A stretch of 64,000 nt of DNA from Jiella mangrovi (GCF_017815135.1 NZ_JAGJCF010000001.1:310001-374000); one strand, 5' to 3'; counted from the first letter of the stretch, positions 29,138 to 38,426 are shown. Numbers and translations: made by a program. Notes: generated by a model not told the origin, from the sequence alone.

Positions 29138-29281
29138 GCGCTCACCAAGCATTTTCGGGAGCAACGCCGCAGGGAATCGTCTCGAGCGCCCCTTGATCCG
29201 CGTGGCAAGTCCGGGATCTGCGGTCGCACCCTATCGCGACCCCCACACGAATCGTCGCGCCTGCCTTCACGGGGCGCGGCA

Positions 29282-29935
29282 TCAAAGGCTGGCGTCGATT
29301 GCCAGCGACGAAAGGTCCGGCGCGACGAGAAGATCGGCGATGTCGCCCGGCCCGTGAGATCGGCAGTCGAGCCAGCGGGAAACCCCGTCTTTCGAAATGA
29401 TGACAGGCAACCGGTCTATGACGTCCAGATCCGGCAATCGGGCGGGTGCGGTGAGGATCGCCGCGGTGTCGATCTCGCTGCCGTCGGGAGCCATGTAGCT
29501 TTCCATCAGCGCTGCCATCGCAAACACCGGCTCACCCGGCAGAAAGAAGCGATCGAGCTGTCCACCCCTCGCTTTTGCGTCCCGTCCTCCTCTGCCTGTC
29601 TTGCGGAAGAAAGAACTGGCGGGAACGAGGCAGCGACGATGGCGAAGGGCGCCGCGAAAGGCCGCGTTTTCCGCCGCCGTCTCGGCGCGGGCATTGAACA
29701 GGGCCGGCAGGGCGTCCTCGCCGCGAAACCATCCCGGAATCAGCCCCCAGCGCACCAGCATCGCCGCGCGTCCCGTGTGGGAGGCATCAAACCGCCCCTC
29801 GCTGCCTGCAATGACCACCAGGATCGGCTGGGTCGGCAAAATCGCCGGGCGCGGCGGAAAGCCGTCGATCGCGGCGAGGCCGAAAAGCCCCGCCACCTCC
29901 TCGGGAAGCGCCTCAAGCGCAAATCGTCCGACCAC
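29282..29935 (-). CDS. SRAP/YedK-family protein lacking catalytic residues
   Basis: A 217-residue SOS-response-associated (SRAP, HMCES/YedK) fold. Family landmarks remain: GRFAL, LVRWGLIPGW, FNARAET, HRRCLVPAS, DTAAILT, DRLPVII and RWLDC. However the invariant Cys2 that crosslinks abasic sites is Val (the start reads MVGRF instead of MCGRF), the GFYEW motif is SFFRK, the catalytic His of the IHDRMP motif is missing (VIDRLP), and the C-terminal VSxxVN segment is absent. The start codon is GTG. It should not form the usual DNA-protein crosslink and may be a pseudoenzyme or a DNA-binding regulator. Located in the usual cysS-SRAP-Nudix neighbourhood. Confidence 0.85.
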   Translation of the reverse strand: MVGRFALEALPEEVAGLFGLAAIDGFPPRPAILPTQPILVVIAGSEGRFDASHTGRAAMLVRWGLIPGWFRGEDALPALFNARAETAAENAAFRGALRHRRCLVPASSFFRKTGRGGRDAKARGGQLDRFFLPGEPVFAMAALMESYMAPDGSEIDTAAILTAPARLPDLDVIDRLPVIISKDGVSRWLDCRSHGPGDIADLLVAPDLSSLAIDASL

Positions 29936-30015
29936 GTCCGGCCATCCCCTCTGGTTTCAGCCTTGCGACCGTCGTAGCACGAGACCGGTATCGGACAAGG
30001 AGGCGGCGAGGCAAA

Positions 30016-30447
30016 ATGGAAGACCGCAAAAGGCCGTTGCTCGGCGTTTCCGTCTGTCTGTCGAACGAAACGGGCGTCCTCCTCGTTCGGCGCGGCAAGG
30101 CGCCCTACCGGAACTTGTGGAGCCTGCCGGGCGGACGTGTCGAATTCGGCGAAGCCCTCGCCGACGCTGCCCGGCGCGAACTCGCCGAAGAGACGGGACT
30201 GGATATCCGTTCCCTTTCCTTCGCGACGCTGCACGAGGCGATCGGGGACGATGCCCATGCCGTCATCGCCGTTTTCACAGGCTCCCTGCCGCAGGGCGCG
30301 CTGCCACAAGCCGGCGACGATGCCGCGGCCATCGCGTTACTGACGCTGGCCGAGATCACGGAGCGCGAGACACGAGGCGAGACGACGCCCGGCCTGACCG
30401 GGGTCATCGCTCGCTGCGGCTTAACCATGCCTGACGAGAATCAATGA
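30016..30447 (+). CDS. Nudix hydrolase
   Basis: A 143-residue Nudix protein with the complete box GG-x5-E-x7-REUxEExGU: GGRVEFGEALADAARRELAE then ETGL at about residues 40-62. It opens with LLGVSVCLSNETGVLLVRRGK. The compact form and LWSLPGG suit an ADP-ribose or (d)NTP pyrophosphohydrolase; substrate not decided. It is divergent from the SRAP gene and followed by the TIGR02301 gene, an arrangement often seen in Rhizobiales. Confidence 0.9.
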   Translation: MEDRKRPLLGVSVCLSNETGVLLVRRGKAPYRNLWSLPGGRVEFGEALADAARRELAEETGLDIRSLSFATLHEAIGDDAHAVIAVFTGSLPQGALPQAGDDAAAIALLTLAEITERETRGETTPGLTGVIARCGLTMPDENQ

Positions 30448-30567
30448 CATGCCACACGGGTCGCGTGCATAACATCGGAGCTGCCGTGACTGGTTTGTTG
30501 CCGCAGGGACGCAGGGCGGCAAATAAAGCACGTGCCACGACTGTCACGCTTGCGGCAAAGTTACTGA

Positions 30568-31014
30568 ATGATGAATTCTCACGCCATGCAAGCGAACAGA
30601 CTCACAGCCGCCGCAGTCGCGGTGGCCCTCGGCCTGGTCTTTTCTGTGCCGAGCGGGAGCTTGGCGCAGGAAGAGCCGCCGCAGGACCCTCTTCCCGAGC
30701 GAATCGGGGCCGAGTCGGCGTATATGCAGCCTTTGACCAGGCTGGCGATGATTCTGGGTTCGATGCATTTTCTCCGCAAGCTCTGCGGTGATGATGAGGC
30801 CGAGGTCTGGCGCGACAAGATGCAGGAACTGATCGAGGCCCAGGAGCCGGCCGAAGCCGAAAAGAAGCAGCTGATTGCCAGCTTTAACAACGGCTACCGG
30901 ACTTTCGCGGCGACCTATCGCAGCTGCACCAGCGCGGCGCGGATCGCCGTCAACCGCTACCAGAAAGAAGGAGCGGCTCTGGCGCGAGAGATAGGCTCAA
31001 GGTACGGCAGTTAA
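30568..31014 (+). CDS. TIGR02301 family exported protein
   Basis: A 148-residue protein with a signal peptide (LTAAAVAVALGLVFSVPSGSLAQ, about residues 11-33). The mature region shows the TIGR02301 pattern YMQPLTRLAMILGSMHFLRKLCG, EVWRDKMQELIEAQ, and GYRTFAATYRSCTSAARIA; two Cys may pair. This family is restricted mainly to alphaproteobacteria and its function is unknown. It follows the Nudix gene in the same orientation. Confidence 0.85.
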   Translation: MMNSHAMQANRLTAAAVAVALGLVFSVPSGSLAQEEPPQDPLPERIGAESAYMQPLTRLAMILGSMHFLRKLCGDDEAEVWRDKMQELIEAQEPAEAEKKQLIASFNNGYRTFAATYRSCTSAARIAVNRYQKEGAALAREIGSRYGS

Positions 31015-31117
31015 GGTTCGATTAACGATTGCCGGGAAATCGCCCGGTCATCAGCCCCGGATCATGCTAGGTCTTAACGACTGGTGAAATCGGGGACGAA
31101 AGTTTTAAGGGGGTCAT

Positions 31118-31378
31118 ATGATCGATGTACAAGGCGCCGAACTGGAAGAGATGATCCAGGCGGAAAAGAAGCAGGTGGCCCTCGAATATCACAACGAAGC
31201 CTGGGCCGACGGCATGTCGGACGGCATCGAGGCGGAGATTCTCGCCGAAACCGCGATCTCGACGGCTCTCACCGAGCTCGTGCGTCTGCACGGGGAAGAC
31301 GACGTGCTGACGCTCATGGAGACATTGAGGAAGCGCCTCGAATATGGTGAGTTTCGCCCCGACCGCACGATACAGTAG
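31118..31378 (+). CDS. Small hypothetical protein, acidic and helical
   Basis: An 86-residue acidic protein (DVQGAELEEMIQAEKKQ, LTELVRLHGEDDVLTLM) with no signal or membrane segment; the helical periodicity is strong. The start has a G-rich ribosome binding site (aaggggg) 5 bp upstream. Cotranscription with the flanking genes is possible. Function unknown. Confidence 0.65.
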   Translation: MIDVQGAELEEMIQAEKKQVALEYHNEAWADGMSDGIEAEILAETAISTALTELVRLHGEDDVLTLMETLRKRLEYGEFRPDRTIQ

Positions 31379-31475
31379 CGTTCCGCGCGCCTTTCGATCC
31401 CATTTTCGGCGAGGCAGGATCGTTGAGGCCCCTCTTTCCCGGGCCGCCCTTTCGCAAGCAGAGGCAGCCGCACCG

Positions 31476-32477
31476 ATGCGCCCCTTCCCGTGTCTGCTCC
31501 TTTGTTCAGCCCTGATCGCCGGCTCGTCGAGCGTCGCCGGCAACGCTCTGGCTTTCTCCCAATTCGAGGACAGTAACGGCAGCTATGGCGGCAGCAAGGA
31601 CGGCATCATCGCCGTTCCGCTGCCACCGCTTCCCGGCAGCAAGCGGGAGCGCGCCGGCCCCAACCTCCCGCCCGACACGAAGACCAACCAGCCGCCGCAA
31701 AACGAGGAGCGTCATCGCACCGGTCAGCCGAAAGGATCCGGCAGGACGGGCGAGGCCATCGAGGGCACCGACCAGGGCGAAGTCCCGATCTCGCCGGAAG
31801 ACGAAGACGCCATCGCCCCTGCCCCGGCCCCGGCAAGAAATGCTCCCCCGGAGCGGCGGCGCGAGGACCCGTCGGCTTCGACACCGGCGGGCTATCAGGC
31901 GGACACGGGCACCAGAGAGCAACCGGGAACCGGGCCGAGAGTCGGCAGGCCGTCCGCGGCCGGGACCGCCGCACCCCGGAGCGAAGCGGACGCGCCGGCG
32001 ATACCGCTGGCCTCCGACATCGGCTACGGCGAGGACAAACTCCCCGCTCCGGTTCGCGAAACCCGGCGCAAACTGATGGAGGCGGCGCGGACCGGAGAAA
32101 TCGAACGCCTGAGGCCGCTGATCGAGACCGGCGACGACGGCACGCTCCTGAGCTTTGCCGACACACCGGCAGATCCCATCGAATTTCTTCGGCAGGGCTC
32201 GGGTGACGGCGCCGGCATCGAGACGCTGGCGATCATGCTCGATCTTCTCAGATCAGGCTATTCCCGCCTCGAACCGGGCACCGACGACGAAATTTTCGTC
32301 TGGCCGTATTTCACCCAGGTCGACATCGCCAAATTGACGAAGCCGCAAATGGTGGAGCTGTTTCAGATCGTGACCGCCGGCGACTATCAGGCCATGCTGG
32401 ATTTCGGCGCCTACAACTTCTATCGGATCGGCATCACGCCCGACGGCAAGCTGCAGTTCTTCGTCGCCGGCGACTGA
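31476..32477 (+). CDS. Exported protein with long Pro-rich linker
   Basis: A 333-residue protein. Signal peptide at residues 1-25 (LLLCSALIAGSSSVAGNALA), then a disordered Pro/Ala/Arg-rich linker of about 140 residues (PPLPGSK, APAPAPARNAPPERRR), then a folded C-terminal domain from about residue 190 (PVRETRRKLMEAARTGE ... IFVWPYFTQVDIAKL ... YRIGITPDGKLQFF). The C-terminal domain ends in a beta-rich part and looks like a conserved periplasmic domain, but I cannot name the family. Confidence 0.7.
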   Translation: MRPFPCLLLCSALIAGSSSVAGNALAFSQFEDSNGSYGGSKDGIIAVPLPPLPGSKRERAGPNLPPDTKTNQPPQNEERHRTGQPKGSGRTGEAIEGTDQGEVPISPEDEDAIAPAPAPARNAPPERRREDPSASTPAGYQADTGTREQPGTGPRVGRPSAAGTAAPRSEADAPAIPLASDIGYGEDKLPAPVRETRRKLMEAARTGEIERLRPLIETGDDGTLLSFADTPADPIEFLRQGSGDGAGIETLAIMLDLLRSGYSRLEPGTDDEIFVWPYFTQVDIAKLTKPQMVELFQIVTAGDYQAMLDFGAYNFYRIGITPDGKLQFFVAGD

Positions 32478-32536
32478 CGCGATCGCAGCGACGCCTGTTC
32501 GACGGGGGCGGTTTTCGAAGCAATGTCGAATGACGC

Positions 32537-33796
32537 CTACGAGACCCGGCGTGTTGCGTGTTCGCAAACGGCCGGATCGAGGTCAGTGCAGACCTTCCGC
32601 TCGACGCGGCCGCGGCCGGCGCGCTTTGCCGCATAAAGCGCAGCATCGGCGTCGGCGACGACCGTTTCCAGATCAGGCCTTGCGCCCGTCCTGACATAAG
32701 TCACTCCCGCGCTGATCGTCGTCAGCCCCGCTCCGTCGGGACGGGCGGCGTGGGGAATTGCAAGAGCTGCCACGGCATCGAGCAGCTGATTGGCGCGCAG
32801 GAGCGCGACCTGCTCGCTGACGCCACGGATCAGAACCGCGAATTCCTCGCCGCCATACCGCAGGACAAGATCGTCCTCCTTGCGCGTCACGCTCGCCAGC
32901 GCCTCGCCGATCCTGCGCAGGCAGACGTCGCCAGCAAGATGGCCGTAAAGATCGTTGTAGGTCTTGAAGTAATCGACGTCGACCAGGACGAAGGCGAAGC
33001 ATCCTCGGCCGGCCCGCGCCTGCTCGAGCCATTGCGGCAGGACCTCGTCGAGGCATCGGCGGTTGCCGAGCCCCGTCAGGGCGTCCGTCATCGAAAGCTC
33101 GGCGAAGCTCTGGCGCGAAATTTCGAGTGCCCGGGATTTTTCGATCTCGCGCAAAGTGGCAAGATAGGCCATGCGATCGCCGCGTTGCACCAGCCAGCTG
33201 CTGAGAAGCAGGAAGTAGCTCGCCATCGCAAGCTCGGCGGAAAGAGCGATGCGCACTTCGTAGGCCAGCTCCGGCCGAAGCACGACTGCTGACACGCCTC
33301 CGATCAAGCATAGCCCTGTCAGAACGACGGCCGCGGGAAACCGGAGTCTCAGAATCACGATCCCGTACACGATGGTCAAAAGGAAATCGATGAAGCTGAA
33401 GGCGCCGTTCGCGGAGCGCGTCGCGTAAAACAGGTAGAGGGGCACGACACATGCCGCCAACATGGCCGCGAGCAGTGCCGCTTCGCGGGTGAGAGACGAC
33501 AGTTTCGGCAACACTGCGTAGATCGCGATGGCCAGAACCGAGACAACGAGGCGCAGCACGACCCCGAGAACCAGAACGTCAGGGGCGATCAGAAAGCCCA
33601 GCAGGCCGTAGCAATTATAGCTGACGACCCCTGCCACGATCGCCAGGCGCAGATGCTGGATACGCGCATCGCGGGAATCACTCTCGTAACGCCGCTGCAC
33701 GTTGGGAGAAAAGTTGAGGAAGGCGCCCAGCGGCTCGATCCCCACCGAGCTCGTCGCCACTTCCGTATTCCAGCTCGTTTCGCTCTTTGGAAACAC
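32537..33796 (-). CDS. Multi-pass membrane diguanylate cyclase (GGEEF)
   Basis: A 419-residue protein with about six transmembrane segments in residues 45-205 (for example SYNCYGLLGFLIAPDVLVLG and YFLLLSSWLVQ) and a C-terminal GGDEF domain: LTGLGNRRCLDEVL, DVDYFKTYND and an intact YGGEEFAVL. The residues at the product-inhibition site read KEDD instead of RxxD, so allosteric inhibition may be weak. The membrane part resembles a MASE-type sensor without a named family. A perfect 10-bp palindrome lies 35 bp upstream of the start. Confidence 0.85.
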   Translation of the reverse strand: MFPKSETSWNTEVATSSVGIEPLGAFLNFSPNVQRRYESDSRDARIQHLRLAIVAGVVSYNCYGLLGFLIAPDVLVLGVVLRLVVSVLAIAIYAVLPKLSSLTREAALLAAMLAACVVPLYLFYATRSANGAFSFIDFLLTIVYGIVILRLRFPAAVVLTGLCLIGGVSAVVLRPELAYEVRIALSAELAMASYFLLLSSWLVQRGDRMAYLATLREIEKSRALEISRQSFAELSMTDALTGLGNRRCLDEVLPQWLEQARAGRGCFAFVLVDVDYFKTYNDLYGHLAGDVCLRRIGEALASVTRKEDDLVLRYGGEEFAVLIRGVSEQVALLRANQLLDAVAALAIPHAARPDGAGLTTISAGVTYVRTGARPDLETVVADADAALYAAKRAGRGRVERKVCTDLDPAVCEHATRRVS

Positions 33797-33830
33797 CGAT
33801 AACTCTGCCCGCTCCGCTTCGGGCTACGAG

Positions 33831-33840
33831 GTTACGTAAC
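33831..33840. promoter_or_regulatory. Perfect palindrome gttacgtaac upstream of GGEEF gene
   Basis: The 10-bp perfect palindrome is centred about 40 bp upstream of the start codon of the minus-strand diguanylate cyclase, where an operator is expected. The flanking sequence is AT-richer than genes on either side. The binding regulator is not known. Confidence 0.35.
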
Positions 33841-34039
33841 AACCCTTACAAACATGCAAATACGGAGCGGGAAGTTTTTCGCGTTCATCACAACATCTTC
33901 AACGACAACCGCACTCTACCCTGAGGAATCAATGCATAATATACAAACCTTATCTTTCGGCCCTGTGTTGCAATCCTTGATGACCCAAGGGAACCAAACC
34001 GGCGCATCTCGCCGAGACCAACCACAAGCCATTGCAGTT

Positions 34040-35419
34040 TCAGCGAAAACGGACCGCCGCCCTGCCGTGCGCCTCGCGCAATGCGTGTAGGTCGATACCG
34101 ATCGGATAGCCGTCGACAACCCGCCAGCGCCCACCGACCATGACGCGATCGGCGCCTTGCGCGCCGCACAGGACGAGCGCCGCGATCGGATCATGGGCGC
34201 CGGAAAACCGCAGATCGTCGAGGGTGAACAGCGCCAGATCGGCCTGCGCGCCGACCGCGATGCGGCCAAGCTCCGGCCGGCCGAGGCAGGCGGCCGACCC
34301 GGTCGTCGCCAGCGAAATCGCATCGCGGGCGGAAAACGCCGCGGCGGAACGCAGCTTCAGCCTCTGCACCATCAAGGCGCTGCGAAGCTCCGCGATCATG
34401 TTCGAGCCGTCATTGGACGCGGATCCATCGACCCCCAGCCCGACCGGGGACCCGGCATCCTGCAACTCGCCGACGGCGCAAAAGCCCGAGGCGAGAACGG
34501 CGTTGGAGGATGGACAATGGCAGATGCCGACCTTGTGCCGACCGAGCTTGCGACATTCCTCCGTGGTGAAATGGATGCCATGGGCGAGCCAGGTCCGCGG
34601 CCCGAGCCAGCCCGCTTCCTCGAGATAGTCGAGCGGCCGGCAGCCGAATGTCTCCTCGCAGAAACGGTTCTCGTCTTCGGTCTCGCCGAGATGGGTGTGC
34701 AGCCGGCAGTCGTGCGTTTCCGCAAGCGCCGCCGTCTCGCGCATCAGCGCCTTGGTGACGGAGAAGGGCGAACAGGGCGCCAGGGCGATCTGTACCATCG
34801 CTCCCTCGGAGCGGTCGTGATAGCGGCCGATCAGGCGCTCGGAATCGGCAAGGATCGTATCGGCATCCTGAACGACGTGATCGGGCGGCAGGCCGCCGTC
34901 CTTCTGCGACAGGTCCATCGAGCCGCGCGTCAGCGTCACCCTTATGCCGAGCGCTTCGGCCTCCTCGACCTCGATGTCGATGGCCTCGTCGAGACCATCA
35001 GGAAAGAGATAGTGATGATCGACGGCGGTCGTGCAGCCCGACATCAACAGCTCGGTCAGCGCCAGGCGCGCGGCAAGGCGCATGCTGTCGGGATCGAGCC
35101 TGCCCCACAGCGGATAAAGACTCTGGAGCCAGGGAAAGAGTTCCTTGTCGATCGCCGCCGGATGGGCTCTTGTCAGCGTCTGGTAGAAGTGATGATGGGT
35201 GTTGATGAGACCCGGCAGCACGACGTGGCGGCCGGCATCCATCACCTCGTCGACCGGCTCGCTCGGTGCGGCGCCCGCCGGCACGATCTCCACGATGCGC
35301 TGGCCCGCAACGACGATGCCGCCGCCGGCACCTTCCGCAAGGATCGCAAGCGGGTTCTTCAGCCAGAGCCGGCGAGGCTGCGCCCCGGCATCGCCATCTG
35401 TTTCGACGCCGTCCGTCAT
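34040..35419 (-). CDS. Amidohydrolase, 8-oxoguanine deaminase-like
   Basis: A 459-residue amidohydrolase of the cytidine/guanine deaminase-like group. Metal ligands: VLPGLINTHHHFYQTLTRA (HxH), LHTHLGETEDEN (His), WLAHGIHFT (His) and LGVDGSASND (Asp). The THHHFYQTLTR and GSASNDGSNM segments are those of 8-oxoguanine deaminases and related ATZ/TRZ-type enzymes. It probably deaminates a purine-type base in the cytosol. Start at the ATG 35417-35419. It follows the creatininase gene by 13 bp on the same strand, so the two form a purine or creatinine-type catabolic operon. Confidence 0.85.
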   Translation of the reverse strand: MTDGVETDGDAGAQPRRLWLKNPLAILAEGAGGGIVVAGQRIVEIVPAGAAPSEPVDEVMDAGRHVVLPGLINTHHHFYQTLTRAHPAAIDKELFPWLQSLYPLWGRLDPDSMRLAARLALTELLMSGCTTAVDHHYLFPDGLDEAIDIEVEEAEALGIRVTLTRGSMDLSQKDGGLPPDHVVQDADTILADSERLIGRYHDRSEGAMVQIALAPCSPFSVTKALMRETAALAETHDCRLHTHLGETEDENRFCEETFGCRPLDYLEEAGWLGPRTWLAHGIHFTTEECRKLGRHKVGICHCPSSNAVLASGFCAVGELQDAGSPVGLGVDGSASNDGSNMIAELRSALMVQRLKLRSAAAFSARDAISLATTGSAACLGRPELGRIAVGAQADLALFTLDDLRFSGAHDPIAALVLCGAQGADRVMVGGRWRVVDGYPIGIDLHALREAHGRAAVRFR

Positions 35420-35432
35420 CAGCCCTCTCCGC

Positions 35433-36230
35433 TCAGGCGAGATCCCCAAGGTCAAATCCGAGAATATCGCGCAGGAATGCAACGAAGCCGCCGGCCTGAT
35501 GGTCGGCGATCGCCCGGCCGATCTCGGCGGTGGCCAGCGTCGCGTCGCCGACGACGCCCCTTACGTTGAGATCGCCAGCCATCCAGCCAAAGCCGAGCCG
35601 GCCATGGGCGCGCAGATGGGTGTGGCTCTCGGCGAGCCTCGACTGGAGGCTCGCAAAGCGCGCAATCTCGCCCTTTCGCACGAGTTCGGGCCGAAAATGC
35701 AGCATCAAGGCCGTCTCGACGGCACCGCCGTGAATGCCGAGATCGATCTCCTCGCCCGGCAAGAGGCCCTGCGGATAGCCGAAGCGCAGCCAGGAGCATG
35801 TCCCGACGAGAAGCTTGTGCGTCTTGCGCAGCTCCAGCGCGGCCGTGTCCATCACGGGCGTATTGCCGCCATGGGCATTGACGATGACGAGCCGCCGGAA
35901 CCCGGCATCGGCCAGACCCTCGCCGATCTCGATCAGCGCCGAGGTGACTGTTCGCCAGTCGAGGCTGAGCGTGCCGGGAAAGTCGGTGTGCTCGGTCGAT
36001 TTGCCGAGCCGGAAGACCGGCAGGAAGGTCGCCCCGACCTCCGCCGGCAGTCGCGCGATCACGCGTTCCACCATGGCATCGGCGAGAATGGCGTCGGTGC
36101 CGAGCGGCAGATGCGGGCCGTGCTGCTCGATCGCCGCGATGGGCAAAACGGCGACCGCATCCTGCAGATCTTTCCGGACGCCGCCAAGGTCCTCGGACGT
36201 CAGTTCCTCAAAGCGCCGGCAAATTGCCAT
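35433..36230 (-). CDS. Creatininase family amidohydrolase
   Basis: A 265-residue creatininase-fold protein. Metal-binding and active-site segments: EQHGPHLPLGTD (about residues 35-46), VNAHGGNTPVMDTAA, and DLGIHGGAVETALML. The family includes creatininases, formamide hydrolases of riboflavin/mycofactocin pathways and others, so the substrate is uncertain. It is the first gene of an operon with the amidohydrolase. Confidence 0.88.
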   Translation of the reverse strand: MAICRRFEELTSEDLGGVRKDLQDAVAVLPIAAIEQHGPHLPLGTDAILADAMVERVIARLPAEVGATFLPVFRLGKSTEHTDFPGTLSLDWRTVTSALIEIGEGLADAGFRRLVIVNAHGGNTPVMDTAALELRKTHKLLVGTCSWLRFGYPQGLLPGEEIDLGIHGGAVETALMLHFRPELVRKGEIARFASLQSRLAESHTHLRAHGRLGFGWMAGDLNVRGVVGDATLATAEIGRAIADHQAGGFVAFLRDILGFDLGDLA

Positions 36231-36411
36231 GTCAGTCCGATTCCGCCCAATCCCACCAGGATCCGCAGGTTGCCCCGCAGTCGGTCTTCACGGGATGTGG
36301 ATAGCCGAACCCGCCGTATTTTACCACGAATCCTTTGAAAAGACGTTTGCAACTTTACACAAGCCAGCGGCTCGATCATGCTCCCGGCAATTCCGTCAAC
36401 CGAGAGTCGCA

Positions 36412-36876
36412 ATGGCCCGCAAGAAAAAGAAGGGATATGTCACGGGTCAGCTCGTCCTGGCGGCCAGAATTGCACGAACTGCACTTTTGCATAACCTCGA
36501 CACGGTCGAACTTTATCCTGGGCAGGACGCTGTTCTCTTGGCCATTGGCACCAGCGACGGAATTTCCCTGCGGGATCTCGCGGAAAAGCTTTCCGTTCGT
36601 CCTCCAACCGTTACGAAAACCATCACGCGGCTCGTGGCACAGGGGCTCGTCGAAAAGCGCCTCTCCAAGACCGACCTTCGCCAGAGCATGGCGTATCTGA
36701 CGCCGGAAGGCGCAGCTCTCGTTGAAAAGGTGCGGTCGGCGCAAAAGGCGCTGGAGCGCCGCGCGCTGGCAAATTTCACCGACCGCGAACGAAAGGTCTT
36801 CCGCCGCTATCTGATGCGTGTTCAGGAAAATCTCGCCGATGCGGACGGTGGCAACGAGGGCGCAAGCAAGATGTGA
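36412..36876 (+). CDS. MarR-family transcriptional regulator
   Basis: A 154-residue winged helix-turn-helix protein of the MarR family: a basic N-terminus (MARKKKKGY), the dimer helix LVLAARIARTALLHNL, the HTH ISLRDLAEKLSVRPPTVTKT, the wing LVEKRLSKTDLRQSMAYLTP, and a C-terminal helix. It is divergent from the creatininase operon (181-bp gap), the place from which a MarR protein usually regulates a neighbour, and converges with the aminotransferase gene. Confidence 0.88.
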   Translation: MARKKKKGYVTGQLVLAARIARTALLHNLDTVELYPGQDAVLLAIGTSDGISLRDLAEKLSVRPPTVTKTITRLVAQGLVEKRLSKTDLRQSMAYLTPEGAALVEKVRSAQKALERRALANFTDRERKVFRRYLMRVQENLADADGGNEGASKM

Positions 36877-36960
36877 CCGGCCGCAGCGGCGCCCCGGCCG
36901 GATCGCAGGGCAAAGAGCCCGGGCGAGGCGGAACCGAGCCCCGCCTCGCCGACGCCGGGT

Positions 36961-38412
36961 TCAGCCGAGCTGCGTCTTGACGAAATCCTTGACGATCGAG
37001 ACGATCCCTCGTCCGAGCAGGGCATCGAGCGCATCGCAGAACTGGTCGACATGCTCCTCGCCGCAGATCAGCGGCGGCTGGATGCGGATGACGTTGCGAT
37101 TGTACTCGGTGAAGGCGACGAGGACGTCGTAATCCCGCAAAAGCAGCGCGCCGACGAAGCCCGAGAGCGAGCCCTTCAGCTTGTCGTCGAGGATCGCCAC
37201 CATCGGCCGAAGCGCCAGCGGCAGGGTCTGCGAGAAGTCGTGGAACTCCAGCCCGATCATCAGGCCCTGGCCACGCACATCCTTGACGATCTTGGGATAT
37301 TTCGCCTGGATCGCCTTGAGGCGCGAGAGGAGATAGGCGCCGGTCTCTGTGGCGTTGCCCATCAGGTCTTCGTCATAAAGGACGTTGAGGCCCTCAATGG
37401 CGGTGATCGAGGCTTCGCCGATGCCGCCGAAGGTCGCCTGGGCATGGATCATCGCCGTCTTCGGCGTGCCATAGGCCTTCATATAGACGTCGCGCCTGGC
37501 GATCATCGCGCCGACGGCTGCCTTGCCGGCGCCCAGCGATTTTGCCAGCGCCGTCACGTCGGGAACGACGCCGTGATGTTCGAAGGCGTAGAACTTGCCG
37601 GTCCGGCCGTAGCCGCACTGCACCTCGTCGGCGACCCAGATGACATTGTGCCGGTCACAGAGCGCGCGAACGCCCTGCCAGTATTCGGTCGGCGCGCTGA
37701 TGATGCCGCCGCCGCCTTGCACAGTCTCCAGCACCACGACACCGATGTCCGAGTCGTTCTCGATCGCGCGTTTGAGGGCGTCGAGATCGCCGAATGGCAC
37801 CTTGACCCGGTTGTCGACCAGCTTGAAATCGCCCTGATAGAGCGGCGAGTCCGTTACCGAGAGAACGCCCTTCGACTTGCCGTGGAAGGAGTTCTCTGCG
37901 TGGACAATCTTGCAGTTCCTGCGGCCCGAAGCGCGCTCGGCGACCTTGATCGCCGCTTCCATCGCTTCCGACCCTGTCGAGCCGAGGAACACCATGTCGA
38001 GCTCGCCGGGCGAACAGGCGGCGAGGTTCTTGGCCAGCGCCGAGGCGTATTGCGACAGGAAGGCGATGGCGATCTCGTGGCGCTTCTCCTCCTGGAAGCG
38101 CTCGCGTGCGGCAAGAACGCGCGGATGGTTGTGACCATGCGCCAGCGAGCCGAAGCCACCGAAGAAATCGAGGATTTTCCGACCGTTCTGGTCGGTCATA
38201 TACATGCCTTCGGCGCGCTCGATCTTCACCTTGTGGAAGCCGAGCAGCTTCATGAAGTGGAACTGGCCTGGATTGATGTGATCCTTGAAGAGATCGGCCA
38301 TCGTCTCGACCGACATCGCCTTGGCATCCTCGACGGAGAGGAGCTTCGGCTTTCTCGGGCCGCGGCGAAGCGAAGGATCGGAGGTGACGGCATCCACGGG
38401 ACGGTCGAGCAT
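36961..38412 (-). CDS. Class III PLP-dependent aminotransferase
   Basis: A 483-residue class III (fold type I) aminotransferase. PLP-binding landmarks: FLGSTGSEAMEAAIK (phosphate), ENSFHGKSKG, WVADEVQCGYGRTG (DEVQ, ring Asp), and the Schiff-base Lys in TALAKSLGAGKAAVG. The protein starts LDRPVDAV; the ATG at 38412 has a Shine-Dalgarno agaggaag, whereas a GTG at 38430 overlaps the previous stop. It is the last gene of the HAD-UbiA/oxidase/SMR/epimerase operon. Acetylornithine and gamma-aminobutyrate transaminases are related, as is the hopanoid aminotransferase HpnO; the context favours a sugar or lipid-linked substrate. Confidence 0.85.
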   Translation of the reverse strand: MLDRPVDAVTSDPSLRRGPRKPKLLSVEDAKAMSVETMADLFKDHINPGQFHFMKLLGFHKVKIERAEGMYMTDQNGRKILDFFGGFGSLAHGHNHPRVLAARERFQEEKRHEIAIAFLSQYASALAKNLAACSPGELDMVFLGSTGSEAMEAAIKVAERASGRRNCKIVHAENSFHGKSKGVLSVTDSPLYQGDFKLVDNRVKVPFGDLDALKRAIENDSDIGVVVLETVQGGGGIISAPTEYWQGVRALCDRHNVIWVADEVQCGYGRTGKFYAFEHHGVVPDVTALAKSLGAGKAAVGAMIARRDVYMKAYGTPKTAMIHAQATFGGIGEASITAIEGLNVLYDEDLMGNATETGAYLLSRLKAIQAKYPKIVKDVRGQGLMIGLEFHDFSQTLPLALRPMVAILDDKLKGSLSGFVGALLLRDYDVLVAFTEYNRNVIRIQPPLICGEEHVDQFCDALDALLGRGIVSIVKDFVKTQLG

Positions 38413-38426
38413 GATCGTTCTTCCTC

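Noticed and set aside
34157-35569. 470-codon plus-strand frame
   Set aside because: Antisense to the amidohydrolase gene; no motifs.
36961-38412. Hopanoid aminotransferase hpnO
   Set aside because: No hopanoid synthesis gene is in the window and the operon context points to lipid-linked sugars; retained only as an alternative.
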